Shown here one piece after another: positions 34,852 through 44,277 of a stretch of 64,000 bases of DNA (the stretch's first letter is position 1; every line of letters begins with the position of its first letter). A model generated the notes under the pieces. That model saw nothing but the letters and a program-made list of their open reading frames with translations. It was not told the DNA's origin and made no database searches. The stretch is from NCBI RefSeq assembly GCF_965138225.1, contig NZ_CBCSAX010000003.1. The stretch is one strand, 5' to 3'. The stretch is from Helicobacter_D ganmani. Lineage in GTDB: Bacteria > Campylobacterota > Campylobacteria > Campylobacterales > Helicobacteraceae. A program made the translations under genes and the position numbers.

Positions 34852-36470
34852 TGACACAAAATATCAAACAAATTATAGAGGAAGCGTTAGGGATTTCTAG
34901 TATTTTAGAAAAGCCACGCGACAAGAGATTTGGTCATTTTGCTTTGCCAACTTTTAGCTTTGCCAAAACTTTACGACAAAGTCCGCAAGCCATTGCACAA
35001 GAGTTTGCGCAAAAGTTAGAATCTTTGCCGCAAATTGCGAGTGTGAATGTGTTGAATGGTTACGTGAATTTTAGTCTAAGTGATATGTTTTTAGCGCAAT
35101 GTGCGTGGAAATTCTTGCAACAAGATTCTGCAAGTCAAGCTTCAAATGTAGAATCGCAAGATGTGCAGGAGCGTATTTTGCTAGAATATGTGAGCGCAAA
35201 TCCAACAGGTCCTTTGCACATTGGACACGCGCGTGGGGCAATCTTTGGTGATAGTTTGGCGCGTATTGGCAGGTTTTTGGGATTTTGCATTTCAACAGAA
35301 TATTATATCAATGACGCAGGCACACAAATAGAAAATTTGGGTAAATCCATTTATTATGCTGGACGACATTTGTTTTTTGGCGCACCCTATGAGTTGCCGC
35401 AGGATTGCTATAAGGGTGAATATGTGCTTTTGTTAGCACAGCAAGCAAAGGATTCTTTGGGGTTGGAAGTTTTTGAAAATTTATCACAGATTGCAATCTT
35501 AAGTTGCTTTGGAAAAGATAAAATGCTAGAGGAAATCAAGGCAAATTTAGCACAAGTTGGAATCGTATTTGATAACTATGTGAGTGAAAAGGAGCTTTTT
35601 ACGGCTTGGGATTCCACATTGCGCACACTTAAAGCGAACAATGGCGTCTATGAGCAAGAGGGTAAATTGTGGCTAAAATCTAGTGAATATGGAGACGAAA
35701 AAGACCGCGTCATTGTGCGTGAAAGTGGAGAGCCAACCTATCTTGCGGGAGATATTATTTATCACAGAGACAAGTTTATTCGCCCTTTTACGCGCTATAT
35801 TAATATTTGGGGAGCAGACCATCACGGCTATATTGCGCGCGTGAAAGCCGCTATTAACTTTTTGGGATACGATAGCAATAAACTAGAGGTGCTTTTGTCG
35901 CAAATGGTTGCTTTACTTCAAGGGGGCGAAGCCTATAAAATGAGCAAGCGCGCGGGTAATTTTATTTTGATGAAAGAAATCGTAGAGGAAGTTGGTGCAG
36001 ACGCTTTGCGTTTGATTTTTTTAAGCAAAAAAGCAGACACGCATTTGGAATTTGATATAGAAGAGTTGAAAAAACAAGATGCAAGCAATCCTGTGTATTA
36101 TATCAATTATGCACACGCACGGATTCATACGCTTTTTACCAAATCACGTTTTGAGATTCAAGATTTTAAAAATAACCCCAAAGAGCAATATGTAGAATCT
36201 CTAAAAGAAATGGACGAAAACTTGCGTGATTTATTGGTGCTTTCACTCGGGCTTGATAAGGTGTTGTTAGATGCTTTTGTGCAACGCGCGCCCAATAAGG
36301 TTGTGGATTTTTTGAAAAATCTTGCAGGAGAGTTCCACCGATTCTATAATGAGACAAAAATTTTAACCACTGCCAAAGAAGAGCAGATTCTAAAAGTCTT
36401 AATTGTTGTTGCAAAGTCTTTAAATTTAGGGCTTGCGTTACTTGGTGTTAAAGCTAAAGAAAGTATGTAA
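34851..36470 (+). CDS. argS: Arginyl-tRNA synthetase
   Basis: A class I synthetase with PTGPLHIGHARGAIFGDSL (HIGH), the KMSK-type loop in KMSKRAGNFILM, and the C-terminal DALR anticodon-binding domain (YYINYAHARIHTLF). 539 residues. It is translationally coupled to tatA by a one-base overlap. Confidence 0.95.
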   Translation: MTQNIKQIIEEALGISSILEKPRDKRFGHFALPTFSFAKTLRQSPQAIAQEFAQKLESLPQIASVNVLNGYVNFSLSDMFLAQCAWKFLQQDSASQASNVESQDVQERILLEYVSANPTGPLHIGHARGAIFGDSLARIGRFLGFCISTEYYINDAGTQIENLGKSIYYAGRHLFFGAPYELPQDCYKGEYVLLLAQQAKDSLGLEVFENLSQIAILSCFGKDKMLEEIKANLAQVGIVFDNYVSEKELFTAWDSTLRTLKANNGVYEQEGKLWLKSSEYGDEKDRVIVRESGEPTYLAGDIIYHRDKFIRPFTRYINIWGADHHGYIARVKAAINFLGYDSNKLEVLLSQMVALLQGGEAYKMSKRAGNFILMKEIVEEVGADALRLIFLSKKADTHLEFDIEELKKQDASNPVYYINYAHARIHTLFTKSRFEIQDFKNNPKEQYVESLKEMDENLRDLLVLSLGLDKVLLDAFVQRAPNKVVDFLKNLAGEFHRFYNETKILTTAKEEQILKVLIVVAKSLNLGLALLGVKAKESM

Positions 36471-36481
36471 AAGGAGTAATT

Positions 36482-37402
36482 TTGAGTAAAGCATTAATTT
36501 TTCCCGGTCAAGGCAGTCAGAGTATTGGAATGGGTAAAGACTTATTTGAGAATAGCACAGAGGTTAAGAGGTATTTTGAGCAAGCAAGTGAGATTCTAAA
36601 AGAAGATATGATAAAACTTTGCTTTGAAGAGAATGAAAAATTGAATTTAACACAATACACACAACCCGCGATTCTTTTGGTGAGTTATAGTGTATTTTCT
36701 CTTATTTTGCCAAAAATAAAAGATAAAATTTCTTTTGGGTTAGGGCATTCGTTGGGAGAATTTAGTGCGCTCTGCGCAAGTGGAGCTTTGAGCTTTGAGC
36801 AAGCCATTTCATTGGTTAGTAAGCGAGGATATTTAATGGAGGAATCCTGCAAGTCCAAAGCGGCAGGTATGATGGTTGTGCTTGGGCTAGAAGATAATAT
36901 ATTAGAAGAGTTTTGTGCAAAAAAACGCAATAGAGGCTTGAAAGTTTGGTGTGCAAATTATAATGGCGATGGACAAATGGTGCTTGCAGGAAGCAGAGAG
37001 GATTTATCCACCTTAGAAGTGGAGATTAAAGGATTGGGTGCAAAACGCGCCTTAATGCTTCCGATGTCTGTGGCAAGCCATTGTCCTATTTTAGAGGGAA
37101 TGTGCGCAGATTTTAGGGTGTTGCTAGAGGAAGCATTGGGGGATTCCTTTGCCTTTCCTATTATTTCAAATGTAAATGCAAAACCTTATGGGAGTAAAGC
37201 ACAAGCATTGGATTTGTTGGCAAAGCAGCTTGTTTCACCTGTGCTTTATAAACAATCCATTCGTGGGAATGATGCAGAGATTGAGGGTTTCATAGAGTGT
37301 GGAGGCAATGTGTTAAAAGGTTTAAATAAGCGATTGAGTCAAAAAGAAACGATTTCTTTGCAGACTTATGCAGAGATTCAAGATTTTTTACAAAAGGATT
37401 AA
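36482..37402 (+). CDS. fabD: Malonyl-CoA-acyl carrier protein transacylase
   Basis: FabD loads malonyl groups onto ACP for fatty acid synthesis. N-terminal LIFPGQGSQSIGMGKDL, nucleophile elbow GHSLGEFSAL with the active serine, and the histidine in MSVASHCPILEGM. 306 residues. Start codon TTG behind AAAGGAG. mtnN starts one base after its stop. Confidence 0.94.
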   Translation: MSKALIFPGQGSQSIGMGKDLFENSTEVKRYFEQASEILKEDMIKLCFEENEKLNLTQYTQPAILLVSYSVFSLILPKIKDKISFGLGHSLGEFSALCASGALSFEQAISLVSKRGYLMEESCKSKAAGMMVVLGLEDNILEEFCAKKRNRGLKVWCANYNGDGQMVLAGSREDLSTLEVEIKGLGAKRALMLPMSVASHCPILEGMCADFRVLLEEALGDSFAFPIISNVNAKPYGSKAQALDLLAKQLVSPVLYKQSIRGNDAEIEGFIECGGNVLKGLNKRLSQKETISLQTYAEIQDFLQKD

Positions 37403-37403
37403 A

Positions 37404-38084
37404 ATGATATTTGGTATTATTGGCGCGCTTCCAGAGGAGATTGCTCCTGTGCTTGCACACTACAAGGATTATGAAACTTTGGAGTTTGGTGGCAATACTT
37501 TTTATAAGATTAAAGCAGGAAACAAGACTGCAATGCTCGCATGTAGTCGTATCGGCAAGGTACATGCAGCATTGACCGCTAGCACAATGATTTTACATTT
37601 TGGTTGTGAAAAAATCATATTTAATGGAATTGCGGGCGCAATCAATCCAAGTTATAAAGTTGGAGATTTGCTTTTTGCAAGTAAATTGTGTCAGCACGAT
37701 GTGGATTTGACAATTTTTGACTATCCTTATGGGTTTGTTCCTGGGAGTGAGACATTTGTCAAAAGTGATTCCACATTAAATGCGATTGCAAAAGAAGTGG
37801 CAAGTGAGCTTGGATTTCAAATTTATGAGGGAATCGTTGCTTCAGGGGACCAATTTGTCAATCAAAAAGACAAGAAACAATGGATACGTGAGACTTTTCA
37901 AGCGGACGCAGTAGAAATGGAGGGTGCAAGCGTAGCGGTGGTGTGTGAGAATCTCAAAGTGCCTTTTTGTATTCTTCGGACTATATCCGATAGCGTGAAT
38001 GATGAGAAGCTAGAGGAATACAATGAGGAAGAAAGCGGTAAGAGAAACATTGCATTTGTAATTCAAATGATAGAAAAAATCTAA
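37404..38084 (+). CDS. mtnN: 5'-methylthioadenosine/S-adenosylhomocysteine (aminofutalosine) nucleosidase
   Basis: A nucleoside phosphorylase-fold hydrolase: MIFGIIGALPEEI start, IFNGIAGAINPSYKVGDLL, and the ribose-binding EMEGASVAVVC with the catalytic Asp in RTISDSVND. 226 residues. In Helicobacter this enzyme also hydrolyses 6-amino-6-deoxyfutalosine for menaquinone synthesis. Start at the ATG at 37404 behind AAAGG; a longer reading would overlap fabD. Confidence 0.93.
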   Translation: MIFGIIGALPEEIAPVLAHYKDYETLEFGGNTFYKIKAGNKTAMLACSRIGKVHAALTASTMILHFGCEKIIFNGIAGAINPSYKVGDLLFASKLCQHDVDLTIFDYPYGFVPGSETFVKSDSTLNAIAKEVASELGFQIYEGIVASGDQFVNQKDKKQWIRETFQADAVEMEGASVAVVCENLKVPFCILRTISDSVNDEKLEEYNEEESGKRNIAFVIQMIEKI

Positions 38085-38101
38085 TTTAAGGAGGTTTGGA
38101 A

Positions 38102-38569
38102 ATGCGTTTAATTTTGGTGCGACATGCAAAAGCAGAGAATAGAGAAAAGTGGGTAGGCGAAGATGATATGAAACGACCGCTTACCAAAAAAGGTGTAAAA
38201 CAAGCGAAAAAAATTGCAAAGTATATTGCAAAAAAATACCCCGATGTAGATGCAATTGTTTCATCGCTTGCTTTGCGTGCGTGTGATACTGCAAAGTATA
38301 TTGCTAAAAAACAATCCCATAGCACTTTTTTCTTAAATCCAAATATTAATCCTGAAGAAGGATTACAAGGTTTTTTAGGGCATAAAGATGAGATTGAAGA
38401 AGATTGGCAAACTTTAGTTGTTGTTGGACACGAGCCAAGCATTAGTGAGTTTGTGCGATTTATCTGTGCTAAAGGAACTTTGAATTTGTATGTGGGCAAA
38501 GGTTGCGTGGTAGAATTAGAACGCGAAAGTGAGAATGATTGGCTGCTTGTAGGGTTGCATAATTTCTAA
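38102..38569 (+). CDS. SixA-like phosphohistidine phosphatase
   Basis: A short histidine-phosphatase protein: the catalytic RHAKAE motif at residues 7-12, SLALRACDTAKYIAKK, and the second histidine in VVVGHEPSISEFV. 155 residues, like SixA. SixA removes phosphate from histidine phosphotransfer proteins; the substrate here is unknown. The start at 38102 follows AAGGAGG. Confidence 0.82.
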   Translation: MRLILVRHAKAENREKWVGEDDMKRPLTKKGVKQAKKIAKYIAKKYPDVDAIVSSLALRACDTAKYIAKKQSHSTFFLNPNINPEEGLQGFLGHKDEIEEDWQTLVVVGHEPSISEFVRFICAKGTLNLYVGKGCVVELERESENDWLLVGLHNF

Positions 38570-38578
38570 AGGGATTCT

Positions 38579-39091
38579 ATGTTTTTGGGTTATTTGCCAG
38601 ATGTGGCAAACAAATTTAAGAAAAATGAAGTGTTAAGCAGAATCTTTGGCTATCTTTTTGATGCTTTAGATGAAAGCAGTGAAGTGCATCAGAGGATTAT
38701 AGCTTTAAAAGCGGGGGAGGAATTTGTGGTGTATTTTGAAGGGGGGGTGCGAGCCATTGAGCAGGCTTATAATACCAAAATGCCAAAAGAAGCTTTTTAT
38801 GAAAGCCATAGTGAAATGGTTGATTTTCAAATGGTAGTTTTTGGCAAGGAGATTTTTTTTATCGCTCCAAATAGTCTTTGCGAGATTAAGAATCCTTTAG
38901 ATGATGCACGCGATTTGATTGAATATCACGCAAGTGCTTTTCTTTCAAGCATTCAATTATTTCCCGGCAATCTTGCGGTGTTTGAAAGTCTTGATGTGCA
39001 TGCGGGTGGAATCTCTGCAAATGCAGAATCTTCGCTTGTGCAGAAAGTAGTTGTTAAAGTTCCTAAACAATATGTTAAATTAAACTTTTAA
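38579..39091 (+). CDS. YhcH/YjgK/YiaL-family (DUF386) protein
   Basis: 170 residues with the C-terminal pattern FPGNLAVFESLDVHAGGI and SSLVQKVVVKVP of the YhcH/YiaL/EbgC cupin family, plus YESHSEMVDFQMVVFGKE, the usual EGHRxyiDvqvvv-like region. Some members act on sialic acid or other sugars. No sugar-catabolic neighbours are present. It contains an in-frame G7 run. Confidence 0.75.
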   Translation: MFLGYLPDVANKFKKNEVLSRIFGYLFDALDESSEVHQRIIALKAGEEFVVYFEGGVRAIEQAYNTKMPKEAFYESHSEMVDFQMVVFGKEIFFIAPNSLCEIKNPLDDARDLIEYHASAFLSSIQLFPGNLAVFESLDVHAGGISANAESSLVQKVVVKVPKQYVKLNF

Positions 39092-39498
39092 GCTTTGGTT
39101 TGGCATTGTGGGCAGATTCCAATCATTGCGATAGAGATTTCTTTGATTTTGTAAGAAGAAATATCGGTACAAGCGGTTTTGAGTGATTCCACGGAAGAAT
39201 TAAGTGCCATATCTGTGATTTTTCCACATTTTTCACAAACAAGATGCATATGCTGGTTTTTCACAAGCTCATAACGTTGCTTTTGGTTGGGAAATTTCAC
39301 TTCATCAATAATTCTTGCTTCTTGCATAGAAGCAAGGTTTTTGTAAATTGTAGCAAGAGACATTGAGGGATTGCTCTCTTTGACATTTTCATAAATTTCA
39401 TCAATGCTGATATGTCCAAATTTTTGGATTTCTTTCAGGATTGCTAAACGTTGGGGAGTAATTTTGAGGTGATTTTCTTTTAAAATTTTTTCAAACAT
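39088..39498 (-). CDS. perR: Fur-family peroxide-stress regulator (PerR-like)
   Basis: A 136-residue Fur-type repressor: an N-terminal winged helix (ITPQRLAILKEIQKFGHISIDEIY and SLATIYKNLASMQEA), the metal site HMHLVCEKCGKI, and a second cysteine pair in ICPQCQTK for structural zinc. The size and absence of a long N-terminal extension favour PerR over Fur. H. hepaticus and C. jejuni have PerR; H. pylori does not. Its stop overlaps the convergent YhcH gene. Confidence 0.82.
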   Translation of the reverse strand: MFEKILKENHLKITPQRLAILKEIQKFGHISIDEIYENVKESNPSMSLATIYKNLASMQEARIIDEVKFPNQKQRYELVKNQHMHLVCEKCGKITDMALNSSVESLKTACTDISSYKIKEISIAMIGICPQCQTKA

Positions 39499-39588
39499 TT
39501 CAATATCCTAAATAATATGGGCTAATAAAATTTTATTCTTAAAAACTAATTTTACAAAAATTATTTTTATTTATCAAGAAAGATTATC

Positions 39589-39619
39589 AATAAATAATTA
39601 CACAAAGTAATCATTTATT
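39589..39619. promoter_or_regulatory. AT-rich inverted repeat upstream of perR
   Basis: AATAAATAATTAC and GTAATCATTTATT match as inverted arms at 12 of 13 positions around ACAAA. They lie 90 bases upstream of perR and 153 before aspS. It may be a Fur/PerR operator, or a hairpin terminator on the plus strand because T7 follows it. Confidence 0.4.
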
Positions 39620-39729
39620 TTTTTATGGAATGGAAAGATTTTGTGATGAATGAATTATTTAGGAATCTTAATTTGCATCGATACGACTTTAAAGGCTTGA
39701 GATTAATTTTGCCTTTTATTATTTTTTGA

Positions 39730-39735
39730 TACAAT
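39730..39735 (+). promoter_or_regulatory. Probable -10 box for aspS
   Basis: TACAAT 36 bases before the aspS ATG, after T-rich DNA. Confidence 0.4.
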
Positions 39736-39771
39736 CACAAATTATTTTGTTATTTTTTAGGAGTAAATACC

Positions 39772-41523
39772 ATGAGAAGCCATTATTGCGCAGATTTGGG
39801 AGAGCAAAATATTGGAGAAATGGTGAGTTTATGCGGTTGGTGTAATACTTATCGCGACCATGGAGGAATCGTTTTTATTGATTTACGCGACCGCAGCGGG
39901 CTTGTGCAACTTGTGTTTGACCCGAAGGATAGCGCAGAGGCGCATAAAATTGCGAGCGAAGTGCGTGATGAATATGTTTTGTTGGCAAAAGGAAAAGTGC
40001 GCGCAAGAGGCGAGGGACTAGAGAATCCTAAACTAAAAACAGGGAAAATTGAGGTGTTGGTGGAATCTCTAAAGATTGAAAACAAAAGTCTAACACCTCC
40101 TATTGCGGTAGGAGATGAAAGTGTGGGGGAAGATGTGCGCTTGAAATATCGCTATTTGGATTTGCGCAATCCGCGTTTGCAAGAGATTTTTATCACGCGA
40201 AGCAAGGTGGCACAAGCGACAAGAAATGCGTTAAGTAGCTTGGGATTTTTAGAGGTTGAAACTCCGATTTTAACGAAAGCAACGCCAGAGGGTGCGCGGG
40301 ATTATCTTGTGCCTAGTCGTGTGCATCACGGCGAATTTTATGCCTTGCCCCAAAGCCCTCAATTATTTAAGCAGCTGCTGATGATTAGCGGATTTGATAA
40401 GTATTTTCAGATTGCAAAATGTTTCAGAGATGAAGATTTGCGACTTGATAGGCAACCAGAATTTACGCAAATTGATGTGGAAATGAGTTTTTGCACCCAA
40501 GACGATGTAATGTCGGCTGCAGAAGCGACGCTTAAGGCGATTTTTGGAGTTTTCGGAATCGCAATCCAAACTCCTTTTGAACATCATACTTATAAAGAAG
40601 TAATGGAATCTTATGGCAGCGATAAACCAGATTTGCGTTATGAGTTGCCCTTAGTGGAAGTGTCAGATTTGTTTGTGGAATCTAGCAATGAGATTTTTGC
40701 TAAGATTGCTAAGGATTCCAAAAATAATCGCATTAAAGCCCTGTGTGTGCAAAAAGGCGATACATTTTTCACACGCAAAACTTTGGGAGAGGCAGAGGAA
40801 TTTGTGCGCAAATTTGGAGCAAAAGGTTTGGCGTATATCCAAATCAAAGAAGAGGGCGCAAAAGGTCCTTTGATTAAATTTTTGAGTGAGGCAAATCTCA
40901 AAAATCTCATAGAACGCGTAGGGGCAAAAGTCGGAGATATTGTATTCTTTGGAGCGGGAGAGAAAAAAATCGTATGGGATTATATGGGACGTTTGCGTCA
41001 GAAAATTGCCCAAGATATGGGGCTTATTGATGAGAATCTTTATAGATTCTTATGGGTTGTGGATTTTCCTATGTTTGAACGCAATGAAGATGGCAGTGTA
41101 TCGGCTCTACACCACCCTTTTACAATGCCCAAAAATTTAGATGTAGAAGATGTTGAAGAGATTAGCTCTGTGGCTTATGATGTCGTATTAAATGGTTTTG
41201 AAATCGGTGGCGGAAGCATTAGGATTCATAAAGAAGAGATTCAAAGCCGCGTGTTTAAATTGCTTGGAATTAGCGAGGAAGAGGCAAAAAATAAATTTAG
41301 CTTTTTGCTTGAAGCTTTGCAATTTGGCGCGCCACCGCACGGCGGAATCGCATTTGGCTTGGATAGGATTATTATGTTGCTTTGCAAGGCAAATTCTATC
41401 CGTGATGTGATTGCGTTTCCTAAAACACAAAAGGCAACTTGTCCGCTAACAGATGCACCAAGTGAGGCAAGTGAGGAGCAATTAAGGGAGCTACATATCA
41501 AAGTAAGAGAAACCAAACAATAA
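39772..41523 (+). CDS. aspS: Aspartyl-tRNA synthetase
   Basis: A class II synthetase: an N-terminal OB-fold (GWCNTYRDHGGIVFIDLRDR), motif 2 FRDEDLRLDRQPEFTQ, a bacterial insertion (GAD) domain, and motif 3 GIAFGLDRIIML. 583 residues. In this group AspRS is usually non-discriminating and also charges tRNA-Asn, corrected by GatCAB. It leads adk and ppa. Confidence 0.95.
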   Translation: MRSHYCADLGEQNIGEMVSLCGWCNTYRDHGGIVFIDLRDRSGLVQLVFDPKDSAEAHKIASEVRDEYVLLAKGKVRARGEGLENPKLKTGKIEVLVESLKIENKSLTPPIAVGDESVGEDVRLKYRYLDLRNPRLQEIFITRSKVAQATRNALSSLGFLEVETPILTKATPEGARDYLVPSRVHHGEFYALPQSPQLFKQLLMISGFDKYFQIAKCFRDEDLRLDRQPEFTQIDVEMSFCTQDDVMSAAEATLKAIFGVFGIAIQTPFEHHTYKEVMESYGSDKPDLRYELPLVEVSDLFVESSNEIFAKIAKDSKNNRIKALCVQKGDTFFTRKTLGEAEEFVRKFGAKGLAYIQIKEEGAKGPLIKFLSEANLKNLIERVGAKVGDIVFFGAGEKKIVWDYMGRLRQKIAQDMGLIDENLYRFLWVVDFPMFERNEDGSVSALHHPFTMPKNLDVEDVEEISSVAYDVVLNGFEIGGGSIRIHKEEIQSRVFKLLGISEEEAKNKFSFLLEALQFGAPPHGGIAFGLDRIIMLLCKANSIRDVIAFPKTQKATCPLTDAPSEASEEQLRELHIKVRETKQ

Positions 41524-41536
41524 AAGGAGAGATTTT

Positions 41537-42109
41537 ATGAAAAAGTTATTTTTAGTCATCGGGGCACCCGGAAGTGGTAAAACTACGGACGCAGAGATTA
41601 TTAGCAAGAATAATAGTGAGAGCATTGTGCATTATTCTACTGGGGAATTATTACGTGCAGAAGTGGCAAGCGGAAGTGAGCTTGGAAAGCTAATTGAGAG
41701 CTATACAAGCAAAGGGAATCTTGTGCCGCTTGAAATTGTCGTCAAAACAATTGTAGATGCGATAGCCAATGCGGTGAAAGATATTGTGCTCATTGATGGC
41801 TATCCTCGTAGCGTGGAGCAAATGTTGGAGCTAGATAAGATTCTAAAAGACAAAAAAGATATTGAGCTTGTCAGTGTGATTGAAGTAGAAGTAAGCAGAG
41901 AAACTGCTTGTGATAGAGTGCTTGGACGCGCTAGAGGTGCAGATGATAATGTAGAAGTATTCAATAATCGTATGGAAGTTTATCAAACACCGCTCAAGGA
42001 GATTCAGGATTTTTATAGCAAAAAAGCTGTGTTGAAAAAAATCAGTGGTGAGCGCACGATTGAGGAAATTACTTCCGAAATGGAAGCTTTTATTAAATCT
42101 AAAATTTAG
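41537..42109 (+). CDS. adk: Adenylate kinase
   Basis: P-loop GAPGSGKTTDAEII at residues 8-21, the AMP site YSTGELLRAEV, and the arginine motif in DGYPRSVEQM. The short 190-residue form without the zinc LID insertion is usual here. It follows aspS by 13 bases. Confidence 0.94.
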   Translation: MKKLFLVIGAPGSGKTTDAEIISKNNSESIVHYSTGELLRAEVASGSELGKLIESYTSKGNLVPLEIVVKTIVDAIANAVKDIVLIDGYPRSVEQMLELDKILKDKKDIELVSVIEVEVSRETACDRVLGRARGADDNVEVFNNRMEVYQTPLKEIQDFYSKKAVLKKISGERTIEEITSEMEAFIKSKI

Positions 42110-42144
42110 TAGAGATTCTACTTAAATTATTAAAGGATAAAAAG

Positions 42145-42663
42145 ATGAATGTATCAAAAATCAGTGTAGGAGAGAATCCTAATAAACTCAATGTTATAAT
42201 TGAGATTCCTTATGGAAGTAACATTAAATATGAGATTGATAAGGAATCTGGTGCAGTCGTGGTAGATAGGGTAATGTATAGTGCAATGTTTTATCCTGCG
42301 AATTATGGTTTCGTTCCAAATACACTAAGTGATGATGGAGACCCAGCAGATGTGTTGGTGCTAAACGAATATCCTTTGCAGGCTGGAAGTGTAATTAAAG
42401 CGCGTTTGATTGGTGTTTTGATTATGGAAGATGAAAGTGGAATGGACGAAAAACTCCTTGCTGTGCCTATTAGTAAGATAGATCCAAGATACGATAGAAT
42501 CCAAAGCCTAGAGGATTTGCCACAAATCACATTAGATAGGATTAAAAATTTCTTTGAAACTTATAAGGCTTTAGAACCAAATAAATGGGTGAAAGTTAAG
42601 GAATACAAAGATTTAAATGCTGCCAAAGAAATTTTGGATAAAGCAATCAAAAATTACAAATAA
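42145..42663 (+). CDS. ppa: Inorganic pyrophosphatase, family I
   Basis: Hydrolyses pyrophosphate to phosphate with Mg2+. The signature DGDPADVLVL supplies the metal aspartates, preceded by FYPANYGFVPNTLSDDG. 172 residues. It follows adk behind AAAGGA. Confidence 0.95.
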   Translation: MNVSKISVGENPNKLNVIIEIPYGSNIKYEIDKESGAVVVDRVMYSAMFYPANYGFVPNTLSDDGDPADVLVLNEYPLQAGSVIKARLIGVLIMEDESGMDEKLLAVPISKIDPRYDRIQSLEDLPQITLDRIKNFFETYKALEPNKWVKVKEYKDLNAAKEILDKAIKNYK

Positions 42664-42833
42664 ATTTTTAGGTTGTTTCAAAAATTCATTTTTGGTGCAT
42701 AATGTTGCAAAATTCTACACTAAAAACACCAAAGTGGTTTAGTTGATTTTGTCTTTTAAGAAGATTTTGTATAAAATACATAGAATCTCACAAAGGTTGA
42801 GTGAATAATATTTGTGTTAGGAGATTTAGGAAA

Positions 42834-43610
42834 ATGAAAAAAATTCTTTTAGTTTCAGTTTTGGCTGTATTTGGATTAATGGGGTGCGGTGGAGACAATA
42901 ATAAAGAAGCTAGTGCCGCTGCTAAGGGGGATTCCAATAAGGTTTATGAGGTGAAATTCGCGCATGTTGTGAGCGCAAATACACCAAAAGGGAGAGCAGC
43001 GGATTTCTTTGCCAAAAGAGTGGAGGAGCTCACAGAGGGGAAAATTAAAGTGCATGTATTTCCTTCAGCACAACTTGTAGATGATGACAAGGTTTTTCAA
43101 GAACTTAAACGCAACAATGTGCAACTTGCAGCACCTAGTTTTTCAAAATTTACGCCTTTTGCAAAAGAGTTTAATCTTTGGGACGTTCCTTTTATTTTCC
43201 GCGATACTGAACATTTGCATAAAGTAATGGATGGAGAAGTAGGAAAAATCCTAAAAGATGTGATTTCAAGTAAAGGTTACATTGCGCTTGATTATTGGGA
43301 CGCAGGATTCAAACAATTTAGCACAAACAAAAAACCAATCATAGAACCAAGTGATGCAGAAGGGCAAAATTTGCAAGAGAAATTTTCTACTGCAATGCGC
43401 GAAGCAACAATTTTTGAACGCGAAGAGAGTGCTAAGGAAGAAAAAATGTTGCTAGATAAATTAAAAGCTGATGATAAGACAAATACAACCATCTATGAGT
43501 TAGATGAAGCACAAAAACAACGATGGCAAGATGTGATGATTGCAATCTACCCTAAGTTTTATGATTTAATCGGCAAAGATTTGATTGAGAAAACGCTGAA
43601 TACAAAATAA
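42834..43610 (+). pseudogene. dctP: TRAP transporter solute-binding lipoprotein (DctP family) with internal deletion
   Basis: A lipoprotein signal with LMGC at residues 15-18, then a normal DctP first half (VKFAHVVSANTPKGRAADFF, VFPSAQLVDDDKVF, WDVPFIFRD, GYIALDYWDAGFKQF). After DAEGQ at residue 178 it jumps to LQEKFSTAMREAT, which normally lies about 75 residues later. Missing is the segment with the arginine that binds the substrate carboxylate (G-x-K-x-R region) and the ligand-site asparagine region. The protein is 258 rather than about 330 residues. The deletion is in frame, so a stable but non-binding protein is possible. I use the ATG at 42834 behind AGGA. The genes dctQ and dctM follow intact. 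Confidence 0.72.
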
Positions 43611-43612
43611 TC

Positions 43613-44260
43613 TTGCAGATTATTTTTGAAAGGTTTATTTTGCGCAATTTATTATTAATGATTCAGAAACCTTTTTTGTGGGCACATAAGGATTCTGGTG
43701 TCAATAAGCTTTTTGCTATTTTAGACAAGATTATTGCAGGAATCAATAAAAATGTTGCAGTCATTGGAATGGCACTTGGAATCGCAATTACCGCAATTAA
43801 TGTGAGTGTGCGTTACATTGCGGGATTCTATCCAGAGATTGGCTCGCTCACTTGGGCAGAGGAAGTAGCAAGATATTGTTTTTTGTGGTCAGCATTTTTT
43901 GGTGCGGCGTATGGATTTAGAAAGGGTGTGCATATTTCTGTAACTATGCTAGTTGAGAAGTTTCCACCAGCACTTGCTAAAACTTGTGTGCTATTAACAC
44001 ATATCCTCAATTCTATTTTTCTAGGCTTTATGTTTTATGCTAGTTTAATGGTTTGCTATTTGAACTATGAAATTGGTTATATGAGTGAAGCGTTACACGA
44101 AGTGCCTTTGTGGGTGTTTCTCCTTTGTTTGCCTATTGCATTTTTAGGAGCAACTTATCGTTCCATAGAAAAAATCTATGAAGTTTCTTGGACAGATGCA
44201 GACAAAGTTGTAAAAAATGCAGAGGAAGAGATGATTCACGATTCTGTGATTAAAGATTAG
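43613..44260 (+). CDS. dctQ: TRAP transporter small membrane subunit DctQ
   Basis: Four hydrophobic helices, with WAEEVARYCFLWSAFFGAAYGFRKG being the DctQ signature and PLWVFLLCLPIAFLGATYR near the end. The N-terminal 45 residues before the first helix are longer than usual, and the start could be the TTG at 43638 or the ATG at 43658 rather than 43613. It pairs with DctM in sodium-driven uptake of C4-dicarboxylates or other organic acids. Confidence 0.87.
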   Translation: MQIIFERFILRNLLLMIQKPFLWAHKDSGVNKLFAILDKIIAGINKNVAVIGMALGIAITAINVSVRYIAGFYPEIGSLTWAEEVARYCFLWSAFFGAAYGFRKGVHISVTMLVEKFPPALAKTCVLLTHILNSIFLGFMFYASLMVCYLNYEIGYMSEALHEVPLWVFLLCLPIAFLGATYRSIEKIYEVSWTDADKVVKNAEEEMIHDSVIKD

Positions 44261-44277
44261 TAAAATTTGGAGAATTA

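Noticed and set aside
38741..38747. G7 run inside the YhcH-family gene
   Set aside because: The frame is intact on both sides and the run is short.
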